Assembly (NCBI GenBank): GCA_036374835.1 | Contig: DASUTB010000040.1 | Span: 1 to 23,863 of the forward strand | Reading direction: 5' to 3' | DNA from: DASUTB01 sp036374835 | GTDB lineage: Bacteria > Actinomycetota > Actinomycetes > Jiangellales > Jiangellaceae | DNA: 23,863 nt | In this document: positions 7,346 to 14,208 of the stretch, piece by piece | Position numbering within the stretch: position 1 is the stretch's first letter | Layout of the letters: the number at the start of each line of letters is the position of its first letter | Made by a program: the position numbers and the translations under genes | Notes under the pieces: model-generated | Seen by the model: the letters and a program-made list of their open reading frames with translations, nothing else | What the model was told of the DNA's origin: nothing | Databases searched by the model: none

Positions 7346-8722
7346 GTGACGCGTGTGGCGATTCTCGGCGGCGGGCCAGGCGGCTACGAAGCGGCGCTGG
7401 TGGCCGCCCAACTCGGTGCCGACGTGACGCTGATCGACCGGGACGGGCTGGGCGGATCGGCTGTGCTGACCGACTGCGTCCCGAGCAAGACGCTGATCGC
7501 CACGGCGGACGTGATGACCGAAGCGGCCGAGTCCGGCGAGCTCGGCGTGCGTATCGGCGGAGACGCCGTCGGTGTCGACCTCCGAGCGGTGAACTCCCGG
7601 GTACGGTCGCTGGCTGAGGCGCAGTCCGCCGACATCGTTGCGTCGATGGACAAAGCCGGGGTGCAGGTCCTCCAGGGGACGGGACGTCTCGTGCCGGGCG
7701 ATCGGGTGCGGGTGACAGGCCGGGACGGTGGCACCGACGAGTTCGGCGCAGACGTCGCACTGATCGCGACGGGCGCCCGTCCCCGCATCCTGCCTGCCGC
7801 CCAGCCGGACGGCGAGCGCATTCTGACCTGGGAACAGGTCTACGACCTGGACGAACTGCCCGAGCGCTTGATCGTCGTCGGCTCCGGCGTTACGGGTGCC
7901 GAGTTCGCCAGCGGGTACAAAGCCCTCGGTTCGGACGTCGTTCTGGTCTCGTCTCGCGATCACGTCCTGCCGAGTGAGGACGCCGACGCCGCGCTCGTTC
8001 TCGAGGGCGTCTTCGCCAGGCGCGGGCTGACCGTGCTGAATCGGTCGCGGGCGGCGTCCGTGCAGCGCTCCGGCGATGGTGTGGTCGTCACGCTGGAGAG
8101 CGGGCAGACCGTCGAGGGATCGCACTGCCTCATGGCGGTCGGGTCGGTCCCGAATACCGACGACCTGGGGCTGGACGAGTGCGGCGTCCGGCTCGGACCC
8201 GGTGGATTCATCGAGGTCGACCGCGTGTCGCGTACCAATGCACGAGGTGTCTACGCGGCCGGCGACTGCACCGGCGTGCTGATGCTTGCGTCCGTCGCCG
8301 CGATGCAGGGCCGAATCGCGATGTGGCACGCGCTCGGCGACGCGGTGTCGCCGCTGGCCGCAACCCAGGTGTCGGCGAACGTGTTCACCTCACCGGAGAT
8401 CGCGACGGTCGGATGGAGCCAGGCTGCGATCGACGCCGGCGACATCGACGCCCGCACGATCAAGCTGCCGCTGGCCACCAATCCGCGCGCGAAGATGCAG
8501 GGGTTCCAGGACGGGTTCGTCAAGCTGTTCTGCCGTCCGGTGACGGGCATCGTCGTCGGCGGCGTCGTGGTGGCGCCGCGGGCGAGCGAGTTGATCCATC
8601 CGATCGCGCTGGCGGTCAAGTCGTCGCTGACCGTCGACGCCGTTGCGCAGACGTTCACCGTCTACCCGTCGATCTCCGGCTCGATCGCCGAGGCCGCCCG
8701 TCAGCTCCACCGCCGCGCGTAG
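7346..8722 (+). CDS. lpdA: LpdA-type FAD-dependent pyridine nucleotide oxidoreductase lacking the redox disulfide
   Basis: A 458-residue two-dinucleotide-binding flavoprotein of the disulfide reductase family. The FAD site GGGPGGYEAA (8-17), the NAD(P) site VVGSGVTGAEFASG and the second FAD motif GVYAAGDCTG are intact. The usual active-site GGTCxxxxC reads GGSAVLTDC: Cys44 remains but the partner position 39 is alanine. The C-terminal HxHPT motif reads TVYPSIS, with Tyr in place of the catalytic His. M. tuberculosis LpdA (Rv3303c) shows the same losses and acts as an NAD(P)H:quinone reductase, so this is not a lipoamide dehydrogenase. The GTG start has GGAAGA about 9 nt upstream. Its position next to PNP and phosphosugar mutase genes also matches the mycobacterial arrangement. 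Confidence 0.92.
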   Translation: MTRVAILGGGPGGYEAALVAAQLGADVTLIDRDGLGGSAVLTDCVPSKTLIATADVMTEAAESGELGVRIGGDAVGVDLRAVNSRVRSLAEAQSADIVASMDKAGVQVLQGTGRLVPGDRVRVTGRDGGTDEFGADVALIATGARPRILPAAQPDGERILTWEQVYDLDELPERLIVVGSGVTGAEFASGYKALGSDVVLVSSRDHVLPSEDADAALVLEGVFARRGLTVLNRSRAASVQRSGDGVVVTLESGQTVEGSHCLMAVGSVPNTDDLGLDECGVRLGPGGFIEVDRVSRTNARGVYAAGDCTGVLMLASVAAMQGRIAMWHALGDAVSPLAATQVSANVFTSPEIATVGWSQAAIDAGDIDARTIKLPLATNPRAKMQGFQDGFVKLFCRPVTGIVVGGVVVAPRASELIHPIALAVKSSLTVDAVAQTFTVYPSISGSIAEAARQLHRRA

Positions 8723-8757
8723 AGCTGTCGTTCGATCACGTTCGGCAGGCTTGGCGA

Positions 8758-8789
8758 CATCACAACATGCACGCAGACCTGTTGTGATG
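8758..8789. terminator. Bidirectional hairpin terminator candidate
   Basis: Arms CATCACAACA (8758-8767) and TGTTGTGATG (8780-8789) are a perfect 10-bp inverted repeat with a 12-nt loop. It sits in the 94-bp gap between two convergent genes, lpdA and the TPM-like gene, where a terminator for both strands is expected. No T-run follows on either strand, as is common in actinobacteria. Confidence 0.65.
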
Positions 8790-8816
8790 CCATTACGCCT
8801 CGTGGTGCTGTCAAGG

Positions 8817-10007
8817 CTAGAAGTCGAAGCCGCCGCCGAAGTCGAAACCGCCTCCGTCGAAGCCGCCGCCTCCGTCGAAGCCACCGGCATCCATGCCGCC
8901 TCCGGTTTCGGCGAGACCGCCGCCGAAGCCGTACATACCGGCGTGCATCATCGACGAGCCGAGCATGGTGCCCATCAGGATGGTCGGCAGCATCATTCCG
9001 TAGTAACCCGCCGCCCAGGCGCCGTAGGCGGGGCCGGCATCCCAGTAGGGACGGCGCTCGCCGTTGACCGTCACCAGCCGGGAGTCCGGGTCATCGCCCT
9101 CGCGGATCCGGATCGCGTCGGCCGCGCAGGCAGGTACACGCCTGGTCACTCCGCCGGGCGGCGTCCACTCGATGTCCTCCACCGATGGGCCGTGCCGAGG
9201 GTCGAAGAAGCAGGGCATCCGGCGCTCGGGCAGTTCCTCGCCGTCCCGGCGGGCGCGGACGCAGGCGAGCAGCCAGCGTCCCTCCTCGAGATTGGACGTG
9301 ACCGGCCGCAACTGCTCGACCGTCTCGGCCCTCTGCACCGAGTACTTGGCGGTCTCGTACAGGTCGAGTGCGCGGGCGTATTCATTGCGTGCTTCGAGGC
9401 TGGCCGTGGGTTCGAGCTCGAGATCGGTGAGTTCCTCGCCGTAGGCGGTGATGTCCTCGTCGACGGCCGGCTGTACCTGGTCGAGCTCGGCCTGCTCACG
9501 GCGGCGCTTGTTCCGCCGGTAGTAGAGGAACCCTCCGGCGCCGACGGCGGCGAGGATCGCAAGCGGCAGCGCGCCGCCACCGTCGGATCCACCGTCCGAG
9601 CCGGCACCTGTCTCCTCGGCGAGCTGTTCGATCTGATTGATGAACGAATCTGTGGCTTGCTGGACCGAGGGGTTGTTGCCGATTGCAGACTCGGCGGCAG
9701 CGAGGACATCGTCATATGGCAAGTTGTCGGACGAGACGTTTCCCGAGCGCTCCGGCGTGAACATGAGGTAGGTGCCGTCTTGACCAGCGGTCCGCCTGAT
9801 GTCGTCGATCGCTGAACTTGGCGTGCCGTTCGGAAGAATCGCGATGTAGATTGGCACGCTCGCGTCGTCAAGCTGTTCGCGGATGTAGTCTCTCGAGTCG
9901 GCGTCGAACGGGGTTTCGGCTTCTTCGAGCTCGCGCTCAGCATCCGGGTCGACGTAGAGCGGGTCGTCCCGCAGCGACTGTCCGGCCTCCTCGTACAGCT
10001 CGCTCAT
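8817..10007 (-). CDS. TPM-like membrane protein with Gly-Phe-Asp-rich tail
   Basis: The 396-residue product has an N-terminal region (about 35-130) that looks like a divergent TPM domain (DADSRDYIREQLDDASVPIY, then IDDIRRTAGQDGTYLMF). A Gly/Ser-rich linker follows (134-145), then one membrane segment at about 146-163 and a basic stop-transfer stretch YYRRNKRRR. The cytoplasmic part has a helical region (185-260), a Cys-containing block (CVRARRDGEELPERRMPCFFDPRHG), and a C-terminal tail from about 360 built of GGGFD-like units ending FDFGGGFDF. No cleavable signal peptide precedes the TPM-like part, although it would have to be outside if the membrane segment is in the usual N-out orientation. 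Function is unknown; TPM proteins elsewhere take part in membrane protein or photosystem repair. Start ATG at 10005-10007. Confidence 0.75.
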   Translation of the reverse strand: MSELYEEAGQSLRDDPLYVDPDAERELEEAETPFDADSRDYIREQLDDASVPIYIAILPNGTPSSAIDDIRRTAGQDGTYLMFTPERSGNVSSDNLPYDDVLAAAESAIGNNPSVQQATDSFINQIEQLAEETGAGSDGGSDGGGALPLAILAAVGAGGFLYYRRNKRRREQAELDQVQPAVDEDITAYGEELTDLELEPTASLEARNEYARALDLYETAKYSVQRAETVEQLRPVTSNLEEGRWLLACVRARRDGEELPERRMPCFFDPRHGPSVEDIEWTPPGGVTRRVPACAADAIRIREGDDPDSRLVTVNGERRPYWDAGPAYGAWAAGYYGMMLPTILMGTMLGSSMMHAGMYGFGGGLAETGGGMDAGGFDGGGGFDGGGFDFGGGFDF

Positions 10008-10063
10008 TCATCCATTATCGCCACAACGTGCAAGCTTCATCGCTGCGGTCTCGTCGAGAATGC

Positions 10064-10097
10064 TTGACGGTGACAAAGAATCGTTTGACACTGACAA
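10064..10097. promoter_or_regulatory. 13-bp direct repeats with 21-bp period upstream of the MarR-GNAT gene
   Basis: TTGACGGTGACAA (10064-10076) and TTGACACTGACAA (10085-10097) match at 11 of 13 positions. Their 21-bp period equals two helical turns, placing them on one face of the DNA. The second copy ends 2 nt before the ATG at 10100. They are likely sites for the regulator itself, acting as an autoregulatory operator, and may also include the -35 element (TTGACG or TTGACA). Confidence 0.45.
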
Positions 10098-10099
10098 CT

Positions 10100-11029
10100 A
10101 TGGATGGAGTCGACGGCAACCAGGTGAAGGAACTGCGAGCGTTCAACCGGTTCTACACGTCGGTACTGGGCCTTCTCGACCGTGGCCTACTGCGGTCGGA
10201 GTTCACCCTCACCGAGGCGCGGGTCATCTTCGAGCTGGCTCAGCAAGACGTAATCGACGGCGTCGAGCTGCGCAACCGTCTGACGATCGACGCGGGTCAC
10301 TTGAGCCGCATCGTGAGCCGGCTCGAGTCCGCAGGAGTGGTCGAGCGGTCCCGTTCGGAAAGTGACGGGCGCCGTCAGGTATTGCGCCTCACCGCGGCCG
10401 GCCGCCGAGTCTTCGATGACCTGAATGCGCGTTCCGACCGGCAGGCCGAGCAGTTGCTCGGCCGGCTAGCGCCACCCGACCGGTGGGCGCTGATGAGCTC
10501 GCTCGCGAACGTGCGGGCGCTGCTCGACGCCGACACGGGTGAGGCGCGAACGGTGGTGATTCGCGGACCACGTGCCGGCGATCTCGGGTGGGTGGTGCAG
10601 CGCCATGGCGCGTCGTACTCCGCCGAGTACGGGTGGGACCAGACGTTCGAGGCGCTCGTTGCGAAGATCGTCGCCGAGTTCGGATCGGGTTTCGATCCAC
10701 GTTGTGAACAGGCGTGGATTGCCGAGCTGGACGGCCGTCCCGTGGGGTGCGTCTTGTGCGTTCGCAAGGACGCCCAGACGGCGCAGTTGCGGCTGCTACT
10801 GGTCGAGCCGTCGGCGCGCGGATTCGGTGTCGGGAGCCGGCTCGTCGACGAATGCCTGGCCTTCGCCACGGCGGCCGGCTACGAGTCGATGGTGTTGTGG
10901 ACCAACGATGTGCTTCACGCCGCCCGCCGGATCTACGAGCGAGCCGGATTCGAGCTGATCGAGGAGGAGCCTCACCACAGCTTCGGGCATGACCTGGTCG
11001 GCCAGTACTGGCGCAAGCAGTTGGCGTGA
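10100..11029 (+). CDS. MarR-type HTH / GNAT acetyltransferase fusion protein
   Basis: The 309-residue product joins two domains. Residues 8-145 form a MarR-like winged helix: FNRFYTSVLGLLD, LTEARVIFELAQ, recognition region LTIDAGHLSRIVSRLESAGVVERS, and the wing SESDGRRQVLRLTAAG. Residues 150-309 form a GNAT acyltransferase with the acetyl-CoA loop R240-GFGVG followed by the alpha helix SRLVDECLAFA, and the C-terminal AARRIYERAGFELIEEE. This architecture is a known actinobacterial family whose substrates are mostly unknown. The ATG at 10100 is preferred because the MarR domain begins there; the open frame continues upstream but overlaps the divergent TPM-like gene and has no family sequence. 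No Shine-Dalgarno is visible, so the message may be leaderless. Confidence 0.88.
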   Translation: MDGVDGNQVKELRAFNRFYTSVLGLLDRGLLRSEFTLTEARVIFELAQQDVIDGVELRNRLTIDAGHLSRIVSRLESAGVVERSRSESDGRRQVLRLTAAGRRVFDDLNARSDRQAEQLLGRLAPPDRWALMSSLANVRALLDADTGEARTVVIRGPRAGDLGWVVQRHGASYSAEYGWDQTFEALVAKIVAEFGSGFDPRCEQAWIAELDGRPVGCVLCVRKDAQTAQLRLLLVEPSARGFGVGSRLVDECLAFATAAGYESMVLWTNDVLHAARRIYERAGFELIEEEPHHSFGHDLVGQYWRKQLA

Positions 11030-11074
11030 TCACGCTCAGTCGTGAAGTGTCGCCGGTTGAACCGACGCGCGGCG

Positions 11075-12391
11075 TCAGCACGCGTCTACCTGCTCGTAGT
11101 GGTCGGTGGAGATCTGCTCCAGCGATGTCACCGTCGCGTCACCGAGACCCAGGTAGTCCTGCGAACCCAGGGCGTAGTACGGGTTGTAGGGGTCGACACC
11201 ATAGGAGACGGCCCGTCCCGCGGTCTGGTGTTCGGCGTTGGCCGCCGTCCAACAAGTCGGGTCGGGCGTCGGCGTCGGTGTTGGTGTGGATGTCGGGGTT
11301 GGTGTTGGCGATGGCTGCCCATCCCGATCGACGCGACGGTTGTTCTCGAAGAAGAATTCGGTGAGATAGGCCGGGTAGTTGATCGAGTTCGTCGTGATGT
11401 ACGACCCGCCCGGTCCGTCCCCGGCCGGCCAGTTGTGTCCCATGCCGGTGTTCTGGATCAGTGACACGCGAGGGCCGGCGCCGTCCGACCAGAGGGCGCC
11501 CGAACCGGAGGTGTTGGCGCCGTCAAGGCCTGAAAGCGAGAACGACGACTGCGAACCGGCGCCGTAGATCTGGGCCATGACCTCGGCGTTGAGGGTGTTG
11601 TAGCCGGTCGCGACGGTCGTGTCGTCCGACCCGTAGATGACTGACGTCACCTGAGTGTCGAAGCCGTCCGCATAGCTGCCCGCGAAGCCGGTGCAGGTGT
11701 TTCGAGCTTCCGTGGCCGTGGTCGCGACAAAGCCGATCTCGCCCGACGACGTGCCGACCGTCGGCCCGGCGTTGATGCCGACGCCGGCGAAGACGTCGGG
11801 AGCTAGACAGCCCATGACCATGGTCTCGCCACCGCCGGAGGACAGCCCGGAGATGTAGACCTGGTCCGGGTCGATCCCGAGGGAGTCGTCCGCGAGCAGG
11901 GCATCGACGAGGTCGAGCAGGTTGTCGTCGTGGCGCGAGGGGTTCGACCGCGAGTGGTTCGAGTCGTAGTAGTCCCAGCACCCGAGCAGTACGCCGCCGT
12001 TCGGGGCGTCAGGGATGGCCACGACCATGCCGTAGGCGTCGGCCGTCGAGGTCCAGTTGCCGCCCTCGCGCAGGTCCGTGGCGGTCTGGATACAACCGTG
12101 CAGGTTGATCATCAGTGCCCGACCGGCGGGCAGAGCGGGCTCTGACTCGGGCAGGTACACGTGGGTGCTCATGCCGGCGGTCGTGCGGGTGGACCAGGTG
12201 CCGGCAGAGGCGGAGTCTGCCCCACCTTCGTCGCCGGCGGAGTCGCAACCGGGCAGGACGTCGAACGGGGGCGGGCATTCGATGGCGTTCGCGGGTGCTG
12301 CGAGTGTTGCGACGAGGGTCGCGGGTGCGACCAGCGATAACGCGGCTACGAGGACGATAGTGCGGCGCCTTTGCTGCCGTGCGGTGCGCAT
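11075..12391 (-). CDS. phaZ: Secreted polyhydroxybutyrate (PHB) depolymerase / esterase with C-terminal polymer-binding-like domain
   Basis: A 438-residue secreted protein. It has a basic signal peptide with cleavage predicted after APANA (about residue 36). The catalytic domain is an alpha/beta hydrolase of the PHB depolymerase type: oxyanion motif LHGC (97-100), lipase box GLSSG with Ser184, Asp256 or 257 in YGSDDTTV, and His319 in GMGHNWPAG. A Pro-Thr repeat linker (361-377) leads to a C-terminal domain of about 60 residues (from CWTAANAEHQTAGRA through YYALGSQDYLGLG). The AxxAEHxxAGRA and YALGSQ...GL pattern resembles the short C-terminal domain of type I PHB depolymerases. The start ATG has an ideal GGAGG five nt upstream. 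It is divergent from 3-hydroxybutyrate dehydrogenase, which supports PHB as the polymer. A feruloyl or acetylxylan esterase of the same esterase family is the main alternative. Confidence 0.87.
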   Translation of the reverse strand: MRTARQQRRRTIVLVAALSLVAPATLVATLAAPANAIECPPPFDVLPGCDSAGDEGGADSASAGTWSTRTTAGMSTHVYLPESEPALPAGRALMINLHGCIQTATDLREGGNWTSTADAYGMVVAIPDAPNGGVLLGCWDYYDSNHSRSNPSRHDDNLLDLVDALLADDSLGIDPDQVYISGLSSGGGETMVMGCLAPDVFAGVGINAGPTVGTSSGEIGFVATTATEARNTCTGFAGSYADGFDTQVTSVIYGSDDTTVATGYNTLNAEVMAQIYGAGSQSSFSLSGLDGANTSGSGALWSDGAGPRVSLIQNTGMGHNWPAGDGPGGSYITTNSINYPAYLTEFFFENNRRVDRDGQPSPTPTPTSTPTPTPTPDPTCWTAANAEHQTAGRAVSYGVDPYNPYYALGSQDYLGLGDATVTSLEQISTDHYEQVDAC

Positions 12392-12423
12392 GTTGACCTC
12401 CGTTGGTCACCGGTAGCGGGCTG

Positions 12424-12437
12424 ATCTTGCGCAAGAT
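12424..12437. promoter_or_regulatory. Perfect 14-bp palindrome between phaZ and bdhA
   Basis: ATCTTGCGCAAGAT is a perfect spacerless dyad, 33 bp from the phaZ start and 55 bp from the bdhA start. Its place in a divergent promoter region suggests a binding site for a dimeric regulator. It differs from the TGAAYCACYTSTC motif 9 bp to its right, so a second regulator may act here. Confidence 0.45.
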
Positions 12438-12445
12438 AATGTGAC

Positions 12446-12460
12446 CTGAATCACCTGTCA
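12446..12460. promoter_or_regulatory. Candidate TetR operator, phaZ-bdhA intergenic
   Basis: CTGAATCACCTGTCA matches the two sites beside the tetR gene at 14 and 13 of 15 positions. The surrounding 19 bp (TGAC...GTCA, 12442-12460) has partial dyad symmetry. It lies between the divergent depolymerase and 3-hydroxybutyrate dehydrogenase genes and could control both. Confidence 0.5.
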
Positions 12461-12492
12461 ACTATGTTCGTTGGGGGTTACGGTCAGGCGTT

Positions 12493-13245
12493 ATGAGTGA
12501 GCTGGATCTGAGCGGGAAACGGGCCCTGGTCACCGGCGGCGCGGGCGGCATCGGCGCCGCGGTGTGCCGCAGGCTCGCCGTGGCCGGCGCGGCGGTTGTG
12601 GTGGCGGACGTCGACGGCGAGCGTGCGGTTGCATTGGCCGGCGAGTTCGGCGGAGAGGCGTGGCAGGTCGATCTGTCCGATACACCGTCGCTCGCAGACT
12701 TGACCCTGGACGTCGACGTTCTCGTCAACAATGCCGGCATACAGCACGTCTCGCCGGTCGACGAGTTCCCGCCGGAGAGGTTCGCGTTCATGTTGCGGCT
12801 CATGCTCGAAGCCCCGTTCCTACTGGTTCGCGCGGTACTGCCGGGGATGTACGAGCGCGCATGGGGGCGCATCGTCAACATCTCCAGCGCCCACGGTCTG
12901 CGGGCCAGCGCGTACAAATCGGCGTACGTGTCGGCCAAGCACGGATTGGAGGGACTGTCCAAGGTCGTCGCGCTCGAGGCGGCATCGCGAGGAGTGACGT
13001 CCAACTGCATCAACCCCGGCTATGTCCGCACGCCACTCGTGGAGAAGCAGATCGCCGACCAGGCGCGCCTCCACGACCTCGATCCGGCCGATGTCGTCAA
13101 CGACGTACTGCTGGCCAACTCGGCGGTCAAGCGGCTGATCGAGCCGGACGAAGTGGCCGAGGCTGTGGCGTATCTGTGCCGGCGGGAGACGGCGTCGGTG
13201 ACCGGAACCGATCTCGTCATGGACGGCGGTTGGACCGCGCGATGA
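12493..13245 (+). CDS. bdhA: 3-hydroxybutyrate dehydrogenase (SDR family)
   Basis: A 250-residue classical short-chain dehydrogenase that oxidises (R)-3-hydroxybutyrate to acetoacetate with NAD+. The cofactor loop TGGAGGIG (14-21), NNAG (79-82) and the Ser132, Tyr145-x3-Lys149 catalytic set are present. The whole block from NNAGIQHVSPVDEFPPE through SSAHGLRASAYKSAYVSAKHG to NPGYVRTPLVEKQI is specific to 3-hydroxybutyrate dehydrogenases. The four residues known to hold the substrate carboxylate in the Pseudomonas fragi enzyme (Gln94, His144, Lys152, Gln196) correspond here to Gln84, His134, Lys142 and Gln186, at a constant offset of ten. This makes the substrate assignment strong. The ATG at 12493 has only a weak ribosome binding site. 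The gene is divergent from the PHB depolymerase and 90 bp ahead of the hydrolase. Confidence 0.93.
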   Translation: MSELDLSGKRALVTGGAGGIGAAVCRRLAVAGAAVVVADVDGERAVALAGEFGGEAWQVDLSDTPSLADLTLDVDVLVNNAGIQHVSPVDEFPPERFAFMLRLMLEAPFLLVRAVLPGMYERAWGRIVNISSAHGLRASAYKSAYVSAKHGLEGLSKVVALEAASRGVTSNCINPGYVRTPLVEKQIADQARLHDLDPADVVNDVLLANSAVKRLIEPDEVAEAVAYLCRRETASVTGTDLVMDGGWTAR

Positions 13246-13335
13246 AATCGTCAACCGAAAAGGTCTCCCTAGCAACCCGTCGACGCGTCGTTAAGGTGCA
13301 CAAAATGGCGTTTACGTGGTCATTCTGGAGGGGTT

Positions 13336-14145
13336 GTGCCGCACGCTCATAACGGGTCGGTTGCCATTGCCTTTGAGACACATGAGGCGGCCGGTGTGGA
13401 CGCGCCCTGGGTCGTGCTGGTGCACGGGCTCGGCTACGCCCGATGGGGCTGGGAGCCGGTCCTGGATCAGCTTGCCGCGCGGTACCGGCTCGTCCTGATC
13501 GACAATCGCGGCATCGGCGAGAGTGACGTGCCGCGCGGACCGTACGACACGGAGACGATGGCCGGCGATGTTCTCGCGGTTCTGGACGCCCTTGGGCTCG
13601 ATCGTATTCACCTGATCGGGACGAGCCTCGGTGGCATGATCGCGCAGCGGATCGCCGTCCGGGCGCCGGAGCGCATCGACCGGCTCGTGCTCGTCTGTAC
13701 GACACCTGGCGGCGACGTGGCGTATCCGCTGCCGCCGGCCACCGTCGACCTGATCGCTCGGATGCCGCAACTTCCGCCCGCCGAGGCGCTGGAGTTGGCC
13801 GTCAACAATGCCCTCGCAGATCGCACGTTGGCCGAACGCCCGGAGGTGGCGCAGCGCGTGATGCAGCATCGGCTGGCGGCGCCGCAGGACCCGGTCGGCT
13901 GGGCGGGCCAGGCTGCTGCCGGGGCGGGGCACGATCTCGGGCACGGGGTGTCGTCCATCCGGTGCCCGACGTTGGTGATACACGGCGCCGAGGACCGCGT
14001 CGTCGACGTCCGCAATGCCGATGTGCTCGGCGAGCTGATCACGGGCGGCAGCGTCGTGGTGTTGCCCGGTCTGGGGCATCTGCTGTTCTGGGACGACCCG
14101 GAGCGGTTCGTCGCCGAAGTCGCCACCTTCCTGTCAAGGGATTGA
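13336..14145 (+). CDS. Alpha/beta-fold hydrolase
   Basis: A 269-residue cytoplasmic hydrolase with a complete triad: Ser97 in the nucleophile elbow GTSLGG, Asp220 in HGAEDRVVD, and His248 in GLGHLLFW. The oxyanion motif VHGLG (29-33) and DNRGIGES (56-63) place it in the esterase / enol-lactonase / epoxide-hydrolase-like superfamily. The GTG start is preceded by GGAGGGG at 13327-13333, so it is well supported. In this setting between 3-hydroxybutyrate dehydrogenase and an acyl-CoA ligase, cleavage of imported 3-hydroxybutyrate dimers or oligomers is an attractive role, but the sequence alone does not show the substrate. 3-Oxoadipate enol-lactonase-like proteins have the same overall look. The 90-bp gap before it holds only a short palindrome CGACGCGTCG at 13281-13290. 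Confidence 0.85.
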   Translation: MPHAHNGSVAIAFETHEAAGVDAPWVVLVHGLGYARWGWEPVLDQLAARYRLVLIDNRGIGESDVPRGPYDTETMAGDVLAVLDALGLDRIHLIGTSLGGMIAQRIAVRAPERIDRLVLVCTTPGGDVAYPLPPATVDLIARMPQLPPAEALELAVNNALADRTLAERPEVAQRVMQHRLAAPQDPVGWAGQAAAGAGHDLGHGVSSIRCPTLVIHGAEDRVVDVRNADVLGELITGGSVVVLPGLGHLLFWDDPERFVAEVATFLSRD

Positions 14146-14159
14146 CTCTCTGTGTCGGT

Positions 14160-14190
14160 CAGGTGAACATGACACATGAACCACCTGTCG
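14160..14190. promoter_or_regulatory. Candidate TetR operator upstream of the acyl-CoA ligase
   Basis: ATGAACCACCTGTCG at 14176-14190 shares TGAAYCACCTGTC with the site before bdhA. It forms the right half of an imperfect inverted repeat, CAGGTG (14160-14165) facing CACCTG (14182-14187) with CATG in both arms. It lies in the 63-bp gap before the ligase start, so the ligase may have its own regulated promoter or an internal control point. Confidence 0.42.
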
Positions 14191-14208
14191 GGTTGACTTG
14201 GAGCGAAC

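Noticed and set aside
7346..8722. Lipoamide dehydrogenase (E3) of pyruvate dehydrogenase
   Set aside because: One redox cysteine and the catalytic His are missing, and no E1/E2 genes are nearby.
9818..10099. Longer MarR-GNAT protein starting at 9818
   Set aside because: The added residues are antisense to the TPM-like gene and Arg/Ser-rich, while the MarR domain begins normally from 10100.
13281..13290. CGACGCGTCG palindrome before the alpha/beta hydrolase gene
   Set aside because: Ten-bp dyads made of CG-rich steps are frequent by chance in such DNA and nothing else supports a function.
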